Part shown: piece by piece, positions 38,931 to 50,447 of the stretch | Layout of the letters: each line of letters opens with the position of its first letter | Numbering within the stretch: position 1 is the first letter of the stretch | Assembly (NCBI RefSeq): GCF_949628265.1 | Contig: NC_088786.1 | Coordinates: forward strand, 35,671,681 to 35,735,680 | DNA: 64,000 bases | Reading direction: 5' to 3' | From: Cloeon dipterum | Taxonomy: Eukaryota; Arthropoda; Insecta; Ephemeroptera; Baetidae | Made by a program: the position numbers and the translations under genes | Notes under the pieces: model-generated | The model's database searches: none | What the model saw: only the letters and a program-made list of their open reading frames with translations | What the model was told of the DNA's origin: nothing

Positions 38931-41900
38931 CCTGACACAAAGCGATCAAAATTTGAAACTGATCCAGAGTTCAACACGCTGCGTGCAATAGCAGAACTCA
39001 AACGCACAACAAATATAATAAAATGCAGGCTCGCCACAAAGTTCCTACTTTTACACGAGAGGGACAAATTCAAATGAGCTGGAATGGCAGCAGAGCATAT
39101 ACTGTTTTGAGCGCGTAAAAGGGGAATAAAACGGCAAGTTCGCAGTCTAGCTTTTTATTAAAACGGCTTTTGTGCGCTGCGCACACACAAAAGGGTCAAC
39201 AATTCAATCTTTTTATTGCTTCCAGTCATACTGGGCTCAATATAATCTTTCTTTACCTATGCAAAATGAGACTAGTGCAAATTCCAAACTCAACAGGACG
39301 GATTTTTTGCTCTGACTTGAAGATTGATTAGGAATCAGTAAGAAGTAAGCTGAAATCACGTCAAAAGTATACCCAAAAGTGCTGCAATAAATTATTGAAA
39401 TGTTGCAAAAGAAATTCTTGAGTGGTATGTAATATGATAGCAAAATATTCAATCCTTTTGTGGCTATATCAGATATCAATTTGTTGCGACACTCTCTTGC
39501 CCGCACTGATCCTAGAGGCGCCATGACCAGGCGCTCGGATCGGCACGTTAACCAGACACTGTTACTCAACCATGCTTATGCCACAATATACTTGTTATTG
39601 GCATGTTTTCCTGAAGAAACAGCTTCCCAAAAATAGTCTCTGAAACATGAAGTTTCAGTAAGTTGAGAGTTACCTGATAGTGTTGGCTAAAGAATATAAT
39701 ACATCACGCAATTTCCGGAACACAATCTTCTTAATGTTACTGGCCGATCATAAATCACAACTTGCGCAAAGGGTTGGGTTTTAAAGGTAATCTTATACAT
39801 TCGCGCTTTTCAACATTTTTAAGTGCCGGAAATACAGAGCGACAAGCTGGAGCCGAAATATAAATCTCGAATTTAATCCCGGCGTTATCTGAGAAATTAA
39901 GCTATGGAAGTTTTTAAAAATAAATTTTGTATTGTATCATATTTTTTCATCTCGAATTTTATACTCAAGAAGAAGACTTATAAAGGTTTTCCTTGTATAT
40001 TTGGCTGTTTGAAATGCATTACGAGTAAGCTATTTCAATAGACATTGTCATTGGTTGTAGTTGTCCTTCTAAAAAGTAACAAAAGCTGCTTTTGTGTAAG
40101 TGATAATGCATGCTTTACCTATAAATAGCCTGAAAGACAAGCTAAAACAAATTAATAGCTTGATGGCTGCAATATTTTCCTTGCCAAGGGTGTAATAAAA
40201 AGACAGATTTCGGAACAAAATGCATAAAAGTAATATCAACTATCCGACTTATATTAATATTTTGCAGTTTTCTTGTACATTATTTTATTAAATAATAAAT
40301 GGTTTTGGCAAGCCATTAGTATTGATTTTAATGGTGATGGTTGAAAATCTCTGTGGCATTTAATTTATAGCATTCCTGGCGCGATGTAAGATTCGCGGAA
40401 TTTTTCCAACCTGCTTTTGGCATAAAACGGACAATTTTTCAGCAGAAAATCGAGGCTATATGCGGTCTGTAATGAACAATTCGCAAGCAACTCACGCTTT
40501 TTAACGCTTATTGCTTGTGAAAAATGAGATAGCAAACAACATGAAGGCGTCTGAGAATTTTGCACGCGCTATTTACACGCTTTGTTACACTGGCCTATTT
40601 TTAATTGGATGAATGATCACATAATTTTTAAAGACCGTCTATTTGACGAAGTTTCTGAGCACACCAATCGATTCTTGAGGGACGAATTAGTTGAAGTGGA
40701 CATTTTTTCCAACCAAAAAGTACAGCGAGACCTGCGAACCTTTTTTCCCGCCAAAACAAAATGTATGCGAGAACTGCGCATGCGTCAGAGCTGGTTTAAG
40801 CATTTGCAGAGAGACCACCTGTACTAATGAGTTCTTTGTCAGATCCAGTCAGCTATACGCATGCGCACTTCTCGAATTCATATTGTTTTGGCGGGAAAAA
40901 AGTTCGCACGTCACGCTGGACTTTTTGGTCGGGAAAAATGTCCCTATTACCTAATTCAACCCTCAAGAATCGATTGGTGTGCTCAAAAACCGTCAAGGAC
41001 GGTGTTTTATATCGCGAGTAGCAATTTGCACCACTGGGAATTTCGTTTTATGTTCTCAGTGCACAGGGACATGGAAGATCTTCACGAACACATTATTCTA
41101 GGCTACTTTACGAGGTTTCTTGTCCCTTACACAGGGTGTTCAAGGACATATTTAGACATTTTGACATTTTTTGTCGTAGAAGCTCTGAAAGAACTTGTAT
41201 CGCCATCGCCAAGCACTTTGCTCACCTTGTTGAATGAAAAACCATAGATATTATATGGTCCTGAAAATCTTTTTAAACTCAATGCAATTTCTTATGGTGG
41301 AAGGAAAATATTTATGACATGAATGAACCCTGGTACAGGTACAATAACGGTCCTCAAAAAGGTTCATCGTTTTCTATCCCATAATAATAATTCGGAATGG
41401 CTCACTCTGTAAACAATTAAAATGTAAGCGATGGATAAAAGCCATCATAAAATAATAATTTTCTTAGAACCTTTCATAATAGATACAAGCGCGCACGCAT
41501 TCTTTGAACAAATTGTTTTCGTTTGCGTTTATCTTAATTTCTTTTTATCTGCTAAAATATTGAGCACAACATACGAGGCAATTTGGCAATTTATCATGAT
41601 TCATCTGTGTCATCTAATCTTCTTTAATTGCCAATGGAAAAGCGTCATTCAAGGGGAGACGAACGCAGCACTCACATAAGCGTGAATTAAATTTTGCTAA
41701 TTTTTCCTGCTACTAGACCTTTGTGTTTCCCCAATCAACTGCATCAGACGTACGTCTCTCTTCTCATAATCAACGGCCAAATGGGAAAATGCGGTAAAAG
41801 ATAGATAGGTGATGAATTGTAGTCTCGCGGTCATCCAGATAAGACTTTGTTTGCAACACAACGCATATCTGGATTGCACTTTTATTTCCACCCGGCAATC

Positions 41901-41958
41901 TGAAAAGGTCGGACGCTCGAGTTTGGAGGCAGTGAAATAATTTATTACAATAAGAAAA
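38931..41958. other. Gene-poor stretch before the tetraspanin cluster
   Basis: No exon was recognised. Family A copy 4 lies at 40628-41009. The last few hundred bases should contain the promoter of the first tetraspanin gene, but no TATA box was identified. Confidence 0.5.
40628..41009. mobile_element. Palindromic MITE, family A copy 4
   Basis: Left end TTAAAGACCGTCTATTTGAC, right end GTCAAGGACGGTGTTTTA, with the family's inner blocks in order. The right TA is mutated to TT. Confidence 0.85.
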
Positions 41959-43227
41959 ATGTGCTGCTCGTCTTGCTGCTGCTGTTTCCCGTGCACGCCT
42001 GGCAAAATAAGATGCATTCTTATTTTCTTCAACATTCTCCTGGCGGTAAACATGCAAAATATAATAATAATTATTCCTAAGCTAATTTGATTTGATCGTA
42101 TTTAGGTGGCTGGTGGACTTTTGGTTTTTGTTGGCGCTGTTATACAATGGAACATATCCGAATACGACCAATTTATCAGCAGTATTAGCGCCTTTGTGAG
42201 TCAAACCGAACGATTCAATACAATTATTCACAGCATCAATCGATTGCATGTATATTATAGCTGTCTGCTCCAGGCTATCTTCTAATTATCGTCGGCGTCG
42301 CGCTGTTGATAGTGGCCATTGTTGGATTCTGTGGAGCGGTTAATCATTCTCATTGGGTCGTAAGTAGCGCAATTTAGCTTCATACTCGCTCGACGCAATT
42401 AATTGACTTCGATTATAATACAGTACATTTTGTCGCTCGTCATTGTGATCGCCCTGCAAGTGGCTGGCGGAGTGCTTGCGTTTGCAATTCAAGACAAAGT
42501 CGACCAGGCAATAATGACAACGATGAAAGACTCGATGGTTGTTTACAATGCACAGACACCACAAGGACAAGTTGCAAGAGAAGGCTGGAAATTCGCCCAG
42601 CAGAGCGTACGTTTTTCTTTTATAAATCTATCACACCCTTTTTCGGTTCTTTGCCGCAAAAGAGATTAAATCGTCTGCCGCCACTTGAGCAAAAGGATCA
42701 AAACGTTTGTGTAAATACAAATAGCCTCTTCTAACTGGCAACCTGACCCGACCCATGTATTCTTGACAGCTACAAAATAGTAAAAAACAATAAATCATAT
42801 TTTTTCTAATACATAAGGTATAATATCCTCCCAACAACAGCTCCCAACAAGCGATAATAAAACTCTTTATGTAATTATTTCGCCTTTTCTTCCAGTTCAA
42901 GTGCTGTGGAACTGAAAGCCAAAGCGACTGGGACAGCATTTTAGGGCTTGGCCTACGTCCAGGTTCGTGTAACTGTGAAATTGGTTCAAACAATTGCGAT
43001 GCGCAGGGAAGATATTCAAAGGGATGCTTTAGCAGAGTGAGCTATTGGTTTAGGCTAATAGAAAGCGCGCTTGGCTATCTCGCGCTCTCTTTCGCCCTCT
43101 TACAGGTATGGTGCAACACCTCAGAAATAAAACCAAAGTCTGAACAAATTTTAATTCGCAGCTCATATCAGCGATCTTCATTTGTCTGTGCAGAGGAACG
43201 TGCAGCTGTCTGAAGTGTTGTTGTTAA
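41959..43227 (+). CDS. Tetraspanin 1 of the cluster (Cys-rich at both ends)
   Basis: Exons 41959-42045, 42106-42195, 42261-42359, 42424-42606, 42896-43105 and 43162-43227, all phase 0, encode 244 aa. Layout: short N-tail, TM1 across exons 1-2, small loop, TM2 (YLLIIVGVALLIVAIVGFCG), TM3 (exon 4 start), large extracellular loop with FKCCG, RPGSC and KGC (six Cys in all), TM4, short tail. Tetraspanins organise membrane microdomains. The N-terminus MCCSSCCCCFPC and the tail CLCRGTCSCLKCCC are unusually Cys-rich, which suggests heavy palmitoylation. TM2 ends GFCGAV in place of the usual GCCGA. It is first of five tandem paralogues. Confidence 0.9.
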
Positions 43228-43338
43228 AATAATTCTACGTTTGCGCAGCTGATAATTTATTTATTAAATTGATTGTACAATTAAGAAAACAACTCAAAAC
43301 CTTAAGATAGTAAATTAATTGATATATCAAGCTTTACC

Positions 43339-43344
43339 AATAAA
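43339..43344 (+). terminator. Poly(A) signal AATAAA after tetraspanin 1
   Basis: AATAAA lies 112 nt after the stop codon and 330 bp before the next start codon. Confidence 0.55.
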
Positions 43345-43676
43345 ACGGAAAACAAAATAACGAAAACAAGTACTTTAATATTTTCCTTTCCTCAAATAAT
43401 ATGACTCACGCTCGACGCGCCGTTAGCACTAAATTGGTTATCGCACTCGCCTTATTTTCCTACTGACGTTGCCGCGGACGCAAACACGGACTAGGCCGTT
43501 TTAAAAGTGTCGCACCTCCCCTGATATAAAGATAACACAAAAAAAATATTAAAGCCAACACATATGAGCAGATAAGCAAGCCATTCACCGACTTCAGCTT
43601 TAGCGTCTACGTGTGCTCATACAGACCCTGGGAGTGTCACTTGCTTGCAAAAAGACCGAAATTCATCGCAAGCATC

Positions 43677-45945
43677 ATGGGCTGCGGCACAACAACAATT
43701 AAATATCTCCTGTTCATCTTTAACCTGATATTTTGCGTGAGTAACAAGTTTTAAAGAGAGTTTTTAACTAAATTCGATGACCGTCAGCTCGGAGGCCTCG
43801 TCATTCTTGTTCTTGGCGCTGTGATTCAATGGAATATAAACTTTTATGAGGCCACTCTATCAGAAAAGGTATTATTAGTTTATCTTTGCTACAAAAAGCT
43901 TTTGAATTGCCCTCCGTAAAGAGAGTAATCACAATTAAGCTTTTTTAAACTCATAGGTCACGGTGCCTGCGATAGTGCTGATAGTCGTTGGAAGCATAAT
44001 TTTCTTTACTTCTCTCCTTGGATGCTGCGGTGTGTTGCAAGAATCAAATTGCATGATCACCACGGTGAGAATAATTAATTATGTTCACATACAGTTACAA
44101 GAACAAGTTTTTTTTCTAGTTTGCAGTTATTTTGATAATATTATTTTTGATTCAAATCGTCGGAGGAGCTCTCGCATTTGCCTTTCAAGATGAATTCAAC
44201 GAATTTCTGAGAACTAGCTTGAAGAACTCCATGAAGCAATATAACGAGCCGAACGCAGAAGGAGAAATTGCTCGGCAATACTGGGACACAATCCAAAAAG
44301 AGGTATTTAATTTATATTTCGCAATTTCTTTCCCATCCAAGTGAAAAAATAATCCTTTCAATTATTAAAAATTGATGTTTGAAATTTACTAAAAATAAAA
44401 AATTTAGAAATAATATTTGGTGTCAAAATTGTTGATATCAGCGATAGAGCTAGCGTACAAAAAGAGGAATGATACTGCAAAAGAATGGAAAATGCTTGTA
44501 GCCAATGCATAAATTCGTCCCTTAGAATTCAGTTAAAGTCAAAATTGACCTAAAAAGCACTGTAATTTTTTGAGAAAATTGGCTGGAAAGTTAGCGTGCT
44601 TTTCACATGGTAATGGCTGTCTCCTTACTTGAAATCCGATTTAATTTCAAAACCAAGAGTTTCCCCAATAAGTGGCATACACCGTTGGACAGATCTCGAC
44701 GAGAGGAATCGAAATATGCCAAGAAAATATGTTCAAGCGCTGTAAATTTTGGAGAAAATTGGCAAAATTTGAATTTTTACTGTAGGAAGGTCCTTTATTA
44801 TTATTGCAAATTATTGAACAAATTGTTTATCGATCAGTTGTTTATGGCATCCAACAATTCAAATAATTTTCAATTGTTGCCCTGTATAATTTCACTTTAA
44901 ATTGGGTGAGTGTTATTTTTAATTGGAGATCAGCAGTTTTTACCGCAGAAATACCGCCTACTGCTTTCTAATATCTCAATATTTGAAAATGTATCGTTAT
45001 TATTGTTGAATTGATGTTAAAATTCAAAATTTTCCTTAATTTCAACGAGCCCGTTGGCTCGCATTGTTAAGCCATTCTCAGCGGGAGGCACCGGCGCCGA
45101 CTCACGACTTGCTGGTTTTCACACCTTCCCAGCGGCTTCAGGGAAAAATGTCTGGCGTTTCAATAAAAGACCGAAAAGTGTGGGAAGCCGAAAAGATTGA
45201 CACATGGGGCCCAAGCTCCTCTGCGGCCACTCGGGCCCCATGTTATCCGGTTGGCGGTGTTATTAAGACCTCTCAAAATTAAAAAAATAAATAAATAAAA
45301 AGAATATAAGCCTGGCCGGATACATAATTTTGCCTTGGGTAAATATCTCGCTCTATTATCTTGATATTGATTGTTTCCTGCTACTCGTATAGATATGAAA
45401 ATGTGCAATAGAGTGAAAATAGAATGAGATAAAATGTTTGCTGTTTCTCACACGGTAAATAATATGCTGCTTGCAGAATGGCTTGGCATAAGGAAATAAT
45501 GGAAATAAATTACACCACATGTAGTTTATTAAAAGCCTAGCTGTTAATCCGACTCCAGTTTGTGTATGTGTATGATTCTCCTAATAATTAAAAATTACTG
45601 TCTCTCGCAGTTCAAGTGCTGTGGCGTGGACGGGCCGACCGACTGGACGATAACTCTGTCAAACAAGGGTATTCCTCCAGCATCGTGCGGCTGTGATGAG
45701 CTTTTTGGAAACGGCTGCCTTGCCGGTATCTACACCAAAGGCTGCTATTCAAAGCTGAGTCAATGGCTAAAAATGACGCAAAACGTGCTAGGTGGAGTTG
45801 CCATAGGCGTTGCAGCTGTAGAGGTAACAAAAAATGCCCTTTTTCCCCCTCGTCCTTGACTGTTCTAATTGTCAATTTTCAGTTGATTGGAGCTGTATTT
45901 GCCCTGTACTTTGCCAGCTCGATCCGAAGGCGGTATGGATCGTAG
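43677..45945 (+). CDS. Tetraspanin 2 of the cluster
   Basis: Exons 43677-43736, 43788-43868, 43957-44064, 44120-44302, 45611-45823 and 45883-45945, all phase 0, encode 235 aa. The start MGCGTTTIKYLLFIFNLIF is a typical tetraspanin N-terminus and TM1. TM2 ends LLGCCGVLQESNCM. TM3 is VILIILFLIQIVGGALAF. The LEL has FKCCGVDGPTDW, PPASCGC and KGCYSKL, with six Cys. TM4 is followed by the basic tail RRRYGS. The exon pattern is identical to tetraspanin 1 and includes an intron between TM1 and TM2 exons that genes 3-5 lack. Intron 4 (44303-45610) is expanded by a family C element and a diverged family D copy; the other introns are under 100 bp. Confidence 0.92.
44461..44902 (+). mobile_element. TIR repeat family C, copy 2, in tetraspanin 2 intron 4
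   Basis: It starts AAAGAGGAATGATACTGC and ends near TAATTTCACTTTAAA, the diverged inverse of the start. It carries the same pseudo-frame (44607-44900) as the copy at 7822. Confidence 0.75.
45047..45275 (+). repeat. Diverged, internally deleted family D copy in tetraspanin 2 intron 4
   Basis: It begins CCCGTTGGCTCGCATTGTTA like the full-length family, then skips to the GGCGCCGACTC block and a variant tail. It shares ATGTCTGGCGTTTCAATAAA with the segment at 49817-50010, so these two form an older subfamily. Confidence 0.6.
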
Positions 45946-46045
45946 ATGAGCGTCTATTGAGACATGTAACCAGGAATAATTAATTCATTTTTTAAATATA
46001 TTACTTTTTATATATTATGTGCACTGCCAATCATAATTCTTACAT

Positions 46046-46051
46046 AATAAA
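46046..46051 (+). terminator. Poly(A) signal AATAAA after tetraspanin 2
   Basis: AATAAA lies 100 nt after the stop codon and is followed by T/G-rich DNA. Confidence 0.6.
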
Positions 46052-46164
46052 TTGTGCTTGTGAAGCAATAATTGTTTTGTTGTCGTGTCACTCGTCGCTG
46101 AATCAAAAGCAGTGTAAAATCAGAAAAAATAATTAATTTGGTCTAGAGGGTGTGGGGGCCGCAT

Positions 46165-46362
46165 AACTCGAGGCCGACTCGCTACTTGCTGGTTTGCACC
46201 TTTCCAGCGTGCGTGATTTGGCTTCACGGGACGAATGTCTAGCGTTTCAATGCAGTCCTCGGTGCGGAGGCAAGTGTCCCTTGAGTGGGCTGGGTCCCTG
46301 AAATGTGCGGCCCGGTGTCTCTTCCTTCCCGGCCCTCGGAGAGGGACAAAAAGAGCAAAAAA
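46165..46362 (+). repeat. 5'-truncated SINE-like family D copy
   Basis: It starts at CCGACTCGCTACTTGCTGG and ends CAAAAAGAGCAAAAAAATTG. A gap removes part of the 3' third. Confidence 0.75.
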
Positions 46363-46889
46363 ATTGTGATTTAGCAGTTTGTGAAATACAAAAAAAAAAT
46401 CAAGGCGAGTCATAAATTTCAGGGACCCTCAGGAAGCGATGTGACGAAACACTTCGTCGCCTCAGACGTCAGACGTCTGGACAGAAAGTCGTAAACTCCA
46501 TGCAGGCGCCGAACAGTTAATTAAGACAGGCATTAATAAAAAAAATTGTTTTCTACAGTAGTTGATTCTTTTGTGAAATTTAAAGTATCAAACTTTTAAT
46601 GAGCTTCCATTATCTATAAATGGGACTCTCAAAACAAGCATGATTCAGACAATTTGAGTACTGTAATATTTATCTCAAACCGAATAAAACTGCCAGAAGC
46701 GTGTGCAAAAATCAATGTTGAGCACAAATTTTTATACTCGCATGTAAGGAAATGATTTTCGTGGAGTTTTTGGTCCAAAATTTATTTTTCACCATGCAAC
46801 GCATTGCACTCCCCTTATGCACCTGCGAGGTATCCCAAATATCGCAATAATATTGGGGTTCTCCGCATGCTGAGAACTTATCAATACTT

Positions 46890-47226
46890 AAAGAGGAATG
46901 ATACTGCAAAAGCCTGGAAATTGCTTGTTGCCAATGCATAAACTCGTCCCTTAGGATTCAGTTAAAGCCTAAATTGTATTTTTTTTTAGAAAATTGGCTG
47001 GAAAGTTACCGGGCTTTTCAAATGGTAATGGCTGTCTCCTTACTTGAAATCCGATTTAATTTCAAAACCAAGAGTTTCCCCCAAAAAGTGGCATACACCG
47101 TTGGACAGATCTCGGCCAGAGGAATCGGAATATGCCAAGAAAATATGTTTGAGCACTGTAAATGTTGGAGAAAATTGGCAAAATTTGAATTTTTACTGTA
47201 GGAAGGTCCTTTTTTATTATTGCAAA
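46890..47226 (+). mobile_element. TIR repeat family C, copy 3 (3' truncated)
   Basis: It begins AAAGAGGAATGATACTGC and matches the other two copies until about TTATTGCAAATTTCTTAAC, where similarity stops and the right inverted repeat is missing. Confidence 0.75.
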
Positions 47227-47605
47227 TTTCTTAACAAAGTCTTAGCACTTTCAAAATACATGAAATCTTAGACTGGCACATGAGCTGGCGGACAATGACT
47301 TTTTTTGTTGATGATCTTCTTCAGAAATTTTCACTTCCGGAAACTGCTGCTTACAATAGTTTAACTAATAATAGACTTTTCAAGCTCTCGGTGGGAATTT
47401 TTATGGCACCCCTGCAATGGGCGATCCGGGCTGGAAAAATACCTGATTTCTAAATAGACAGGTTTTCATCAGGCACGCCTGTCATAAAAATACCTTGATT
47501 TGGTTTAAAAAATACTTAGACCTGTTTACACAGAGTTCAAATCTATATCGGGTAAAATTCTGGCAAGAAAATATGGTGTTATATAATTTAATATATTTTC
47601 AAATA

Positions 47606-48046
47606 TTTTTTTTTTTTTTTTTGCTTTGCTCTTTTTATCCCTGTCCTCTCGGACCGGGAAGGGCGCGCACTTCACTGGCACGAATGCTGAAACCCGGGTC
47701 CCAATAACACCGCGAACGGATAACATGGGCGCACCAGGCCGCACATTTCAGGGACCCAGCCCACCGAAGGGCCACTTGCCTCCGCACCGAGGACTGCATT
47801 GAAACGCTAGACATTCGTCCCGTGAAGCCAAATCACGCATGCTGGAAAGGTGCAAAGCAGCAAGTAGCGAGTCGGCGCCGGTGCGCCTCCCAGCCCGTTG
47901 AGCAATTTGAGCATTTCGAGTCACTAAACTAACCACTTTTTTGCCATTTCTGACATTGGGTAACCAGTATTAGATCTCCGAACTGCTCAAATACCTCTCA
48001 TTGCTTTGACACTCCTGAGAGTGCCTTAACAATGCGAGCCAACGGG
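47606..48046 (-). mobile_element. SINE-like retroposon, family D, full-length inverted copy
   Basis: Read on the minus strand it goes from CCCGTTGGCTCGCATTGTTA to a tail of about 17 A residues (T run at 47606-47622). It contains the 33-bp internal block. The long pure tail suggests a fairly young insertion. Confidence 0.8.
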
Positions 48047-49547
48047 TATTAAACACATGGTCGTAAAATACAAAAAATAATCTTGTTTGCTTTGGAAGTT
48101 ATGCAATAAATCTAAAATTCCAAAAAATACCAAACTAATTAAGGTGCGAAGGATTAATTTTGAAAGCCTAATGATAAAGAAGCGTTCAACGTAAGGAATT
48201 CTCCATTTTTTTCGTAAAAATTCTCCTTCCTTGTTAAAAATATGTCATTGTTTTATTTATGGCTTCTAGTTTCGGCTCACCACAAGGAATTCCGAATTTA
48301 TCTCGATCTCGAGTGCGCGATGTTAAATATAAATGATTAATTTTAACAGAAACAAGATAATTATAAGTTAATTTGGCTTAAACGATGTCTCAAAGCCATC
48401 TCAATTGGTTCAGAAACCGATTAAAACCGTCTAATTTGCTCGGAAAAACAATCTGAAATAAATAAATAGATAAAAAAAACGCTTGACATGCGCGCAGAAG
48501 AGCTTAAAATTTGTTCCCTTTGATGTATTATGTCAGCTTGATGGTTTTCGTTCGAAAGGTTCAACAGGAAGTTACCCCAAGTATATTAAAATGTTAAAAA
48601 TAACTATTAGAGCACGTGTGGATGGAAAACATAATTTTGAAAGAGAGGGATACTTTGTTCTTTAAATCCTTCAGTAAAAAACTAGTAACCACGCCTTGTG
48701 ACGAAATTTTTTACAACATTTCGACAGCACTTAATTATTATTTTGTTTGCGTTTCAAGGCTGCGTATGGATTTGGAGCGCTTGGAAAAATTTCGTTTCTA
48801 CACGTAACAGGAAATTCTAACAAGATTGTCGGTTTGAAAAGCAGCTGTGCCATGAACTGGCTGGCACGTCGTTAAATTCAAACGAATATACCGTCAGGAA
48901 AACTGTTCTTAATTCTCTAAAGCCTTGAATTCCAACATAAGCCTGGGTTTGAAGGCGACGGCGGCTATCATTCACTTACATTTGATTTCCTGCGTTGCGG
49001 TTCACATATCCGCTAGCAAAAGGGAATCACATGGGGAAAAATAGCTCGTTTTTTTCAAGAGACCAACAAGGTACTAAAAAGAATTCCCATGAAATCCAAT
49101 CAACGCTAATACAAATATGGAACCATTAGATAAAATTGGCTCTTGTTATAACATAGAAATATCAGAGAAAAGCAATAGGAGATATTTGAGCAGTTGAGCG
49201 ATTTAATTCGTTACTACACATATATAATACAGGGCACGGCGGCGCATGATTCAATGCCCAATAGAAAAATTAAATATCAAATATTACGCTGGATACAAAT
49301 TGATCGATAGAAAGTTGGATTCTTTTTTGCTAAAATTCAACCGCTCGCCCGATCGTCGACCACGACCCCTTGTTAGACTCGTCTCGGAACCGGCTTCCAC
49401 CTGACGAACCCTGACACACCAGGGTGCCACCTGGCCTCGGGCGGCGACGCGTGCTGCGCGCTCGTCATCGACGGTCAGTCGCTGCGAGGAACGACTGCCA
49501 CTTGTTAATACTTAATAATGTCAGAGATGAGAAAAGGTGGTTAATTT

Positions 49548-49808
49548 CAGCGGGGCCCAGATGTGCGATAAAATTGGTTCGCATTGCGCAGATCCAAGAT
49601 GTCATTTGAGTGTGGGAAACAAAAAGCTCTCTTTGGATTGCCGTACGAGTGTCAAGAGTTTGTTTTTACGATCCAAAAGACACAATTAGTACAAGTAATG
49701 CAAATTATGTCACCATACTGACGAAAACTTGCTTTTTTCGCGCATTTTCACGAGACCGTACTCCACCGGACGCCATATCTGCGCGTCGCACGAATCTGGA
49801 CCCCGCTG
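49548..49808 (+). mobile_element. hAT-type MITE, family B copy 3
   Basis: Ends CAGCGGGGCCCAGATGTGCG and AATCTGGACCCCGCTG. Flanks GTTAATTT and GTTAACTT differ at one base and represent the 8-bp target duplication. Confidence 0.85.
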
Positions 49809-49816
49809 GTTAACTT

Positions 49817-50010
49817 TGAATGACTCGAAATACTTAAATAGCTCATCAGGTAGCGAGGTTTTCGCACCAGCGGCTTCAGTGACAAAAATGTCTGGCGTTT
49901 CAATAAAAGACCTCGTTGAGGGGAATCGACAGATGACCTAACTGGGCCTAAGCTCCTCTGCGGTCACTCGAGCATCGTGTCATCCTGTCGGCGGTGTAAT
50001 TGGGACCTGG
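49817..50010 (+). repeat. Diverged family D-related segment
   Basis: It contains GACTCGAAATAC, GCGGCTTCAGTGAC and ATGTCTGGCGTTTCAATAAA, shared with the old copy at 45047, then GTGTAATTGGGACC at the equivalent place. It starts just after the hAT MITE. Confidence 0.45.
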
Positions 50011-50447
50011 TGAGCTCATAGCCCACGGGATGTGCTGATAACTGCTCTCCTTGCCTTTTCCGGCTAATTGCGGCAGGAGATTATCAATTAAGTAATTAAT
50101 AGTTTTTGCAAAATTTCGGTAGCTATGTTTGCCTTTCAATTAAATGTATTGTTGGCTCTGGGTACTAAATTTCGATTTTATTTTGTGCATTAATAAAATT
50201 AAAGAAATAATGTATTTGGCATAACTCCTATGGGTATTTTTAATGCGGAATTTCAAGGCGAGTATATTTTATGATAGACAGAAATGCATATAACAACAAA
50301 AATGTGGTCAGCCCCGCAGGATATGACTTACTGGGCTTTCAGTGAGTAACAGGAAATAAATGCGTGACTGTCTCCACACTATCGTTCTTGAATTCATCCG
50401 TCAGTTCAGATTTTTTATCCAGTTGAAACGCAACAACTCGAAAGACA

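Larger units (their letters stand above)
46052..50447. other. Repeat-filled spacer between tetraspanins 2 and 3
   Basis: No exon was recognised. The spacer is largely made of mobile DNA: family D at 46165, 47606 and 49817, family C at 46890 and family B at 49548. A GC-rich patch at 49360-49480 contains ATCGTCGACCACGACCCCT, which also occurs inverted at about 37257-37277, so it is probably another repeat. Confidence 0.6.

Noticed and set aside
47495-47936. Repeated frames such as MVSLVTRNAQIAQRAGRR seen at several loci
   Set aside because: They come from copies of the SINE-like family D. The frame is interrupted or shifted between copies and no coding signal is seen.
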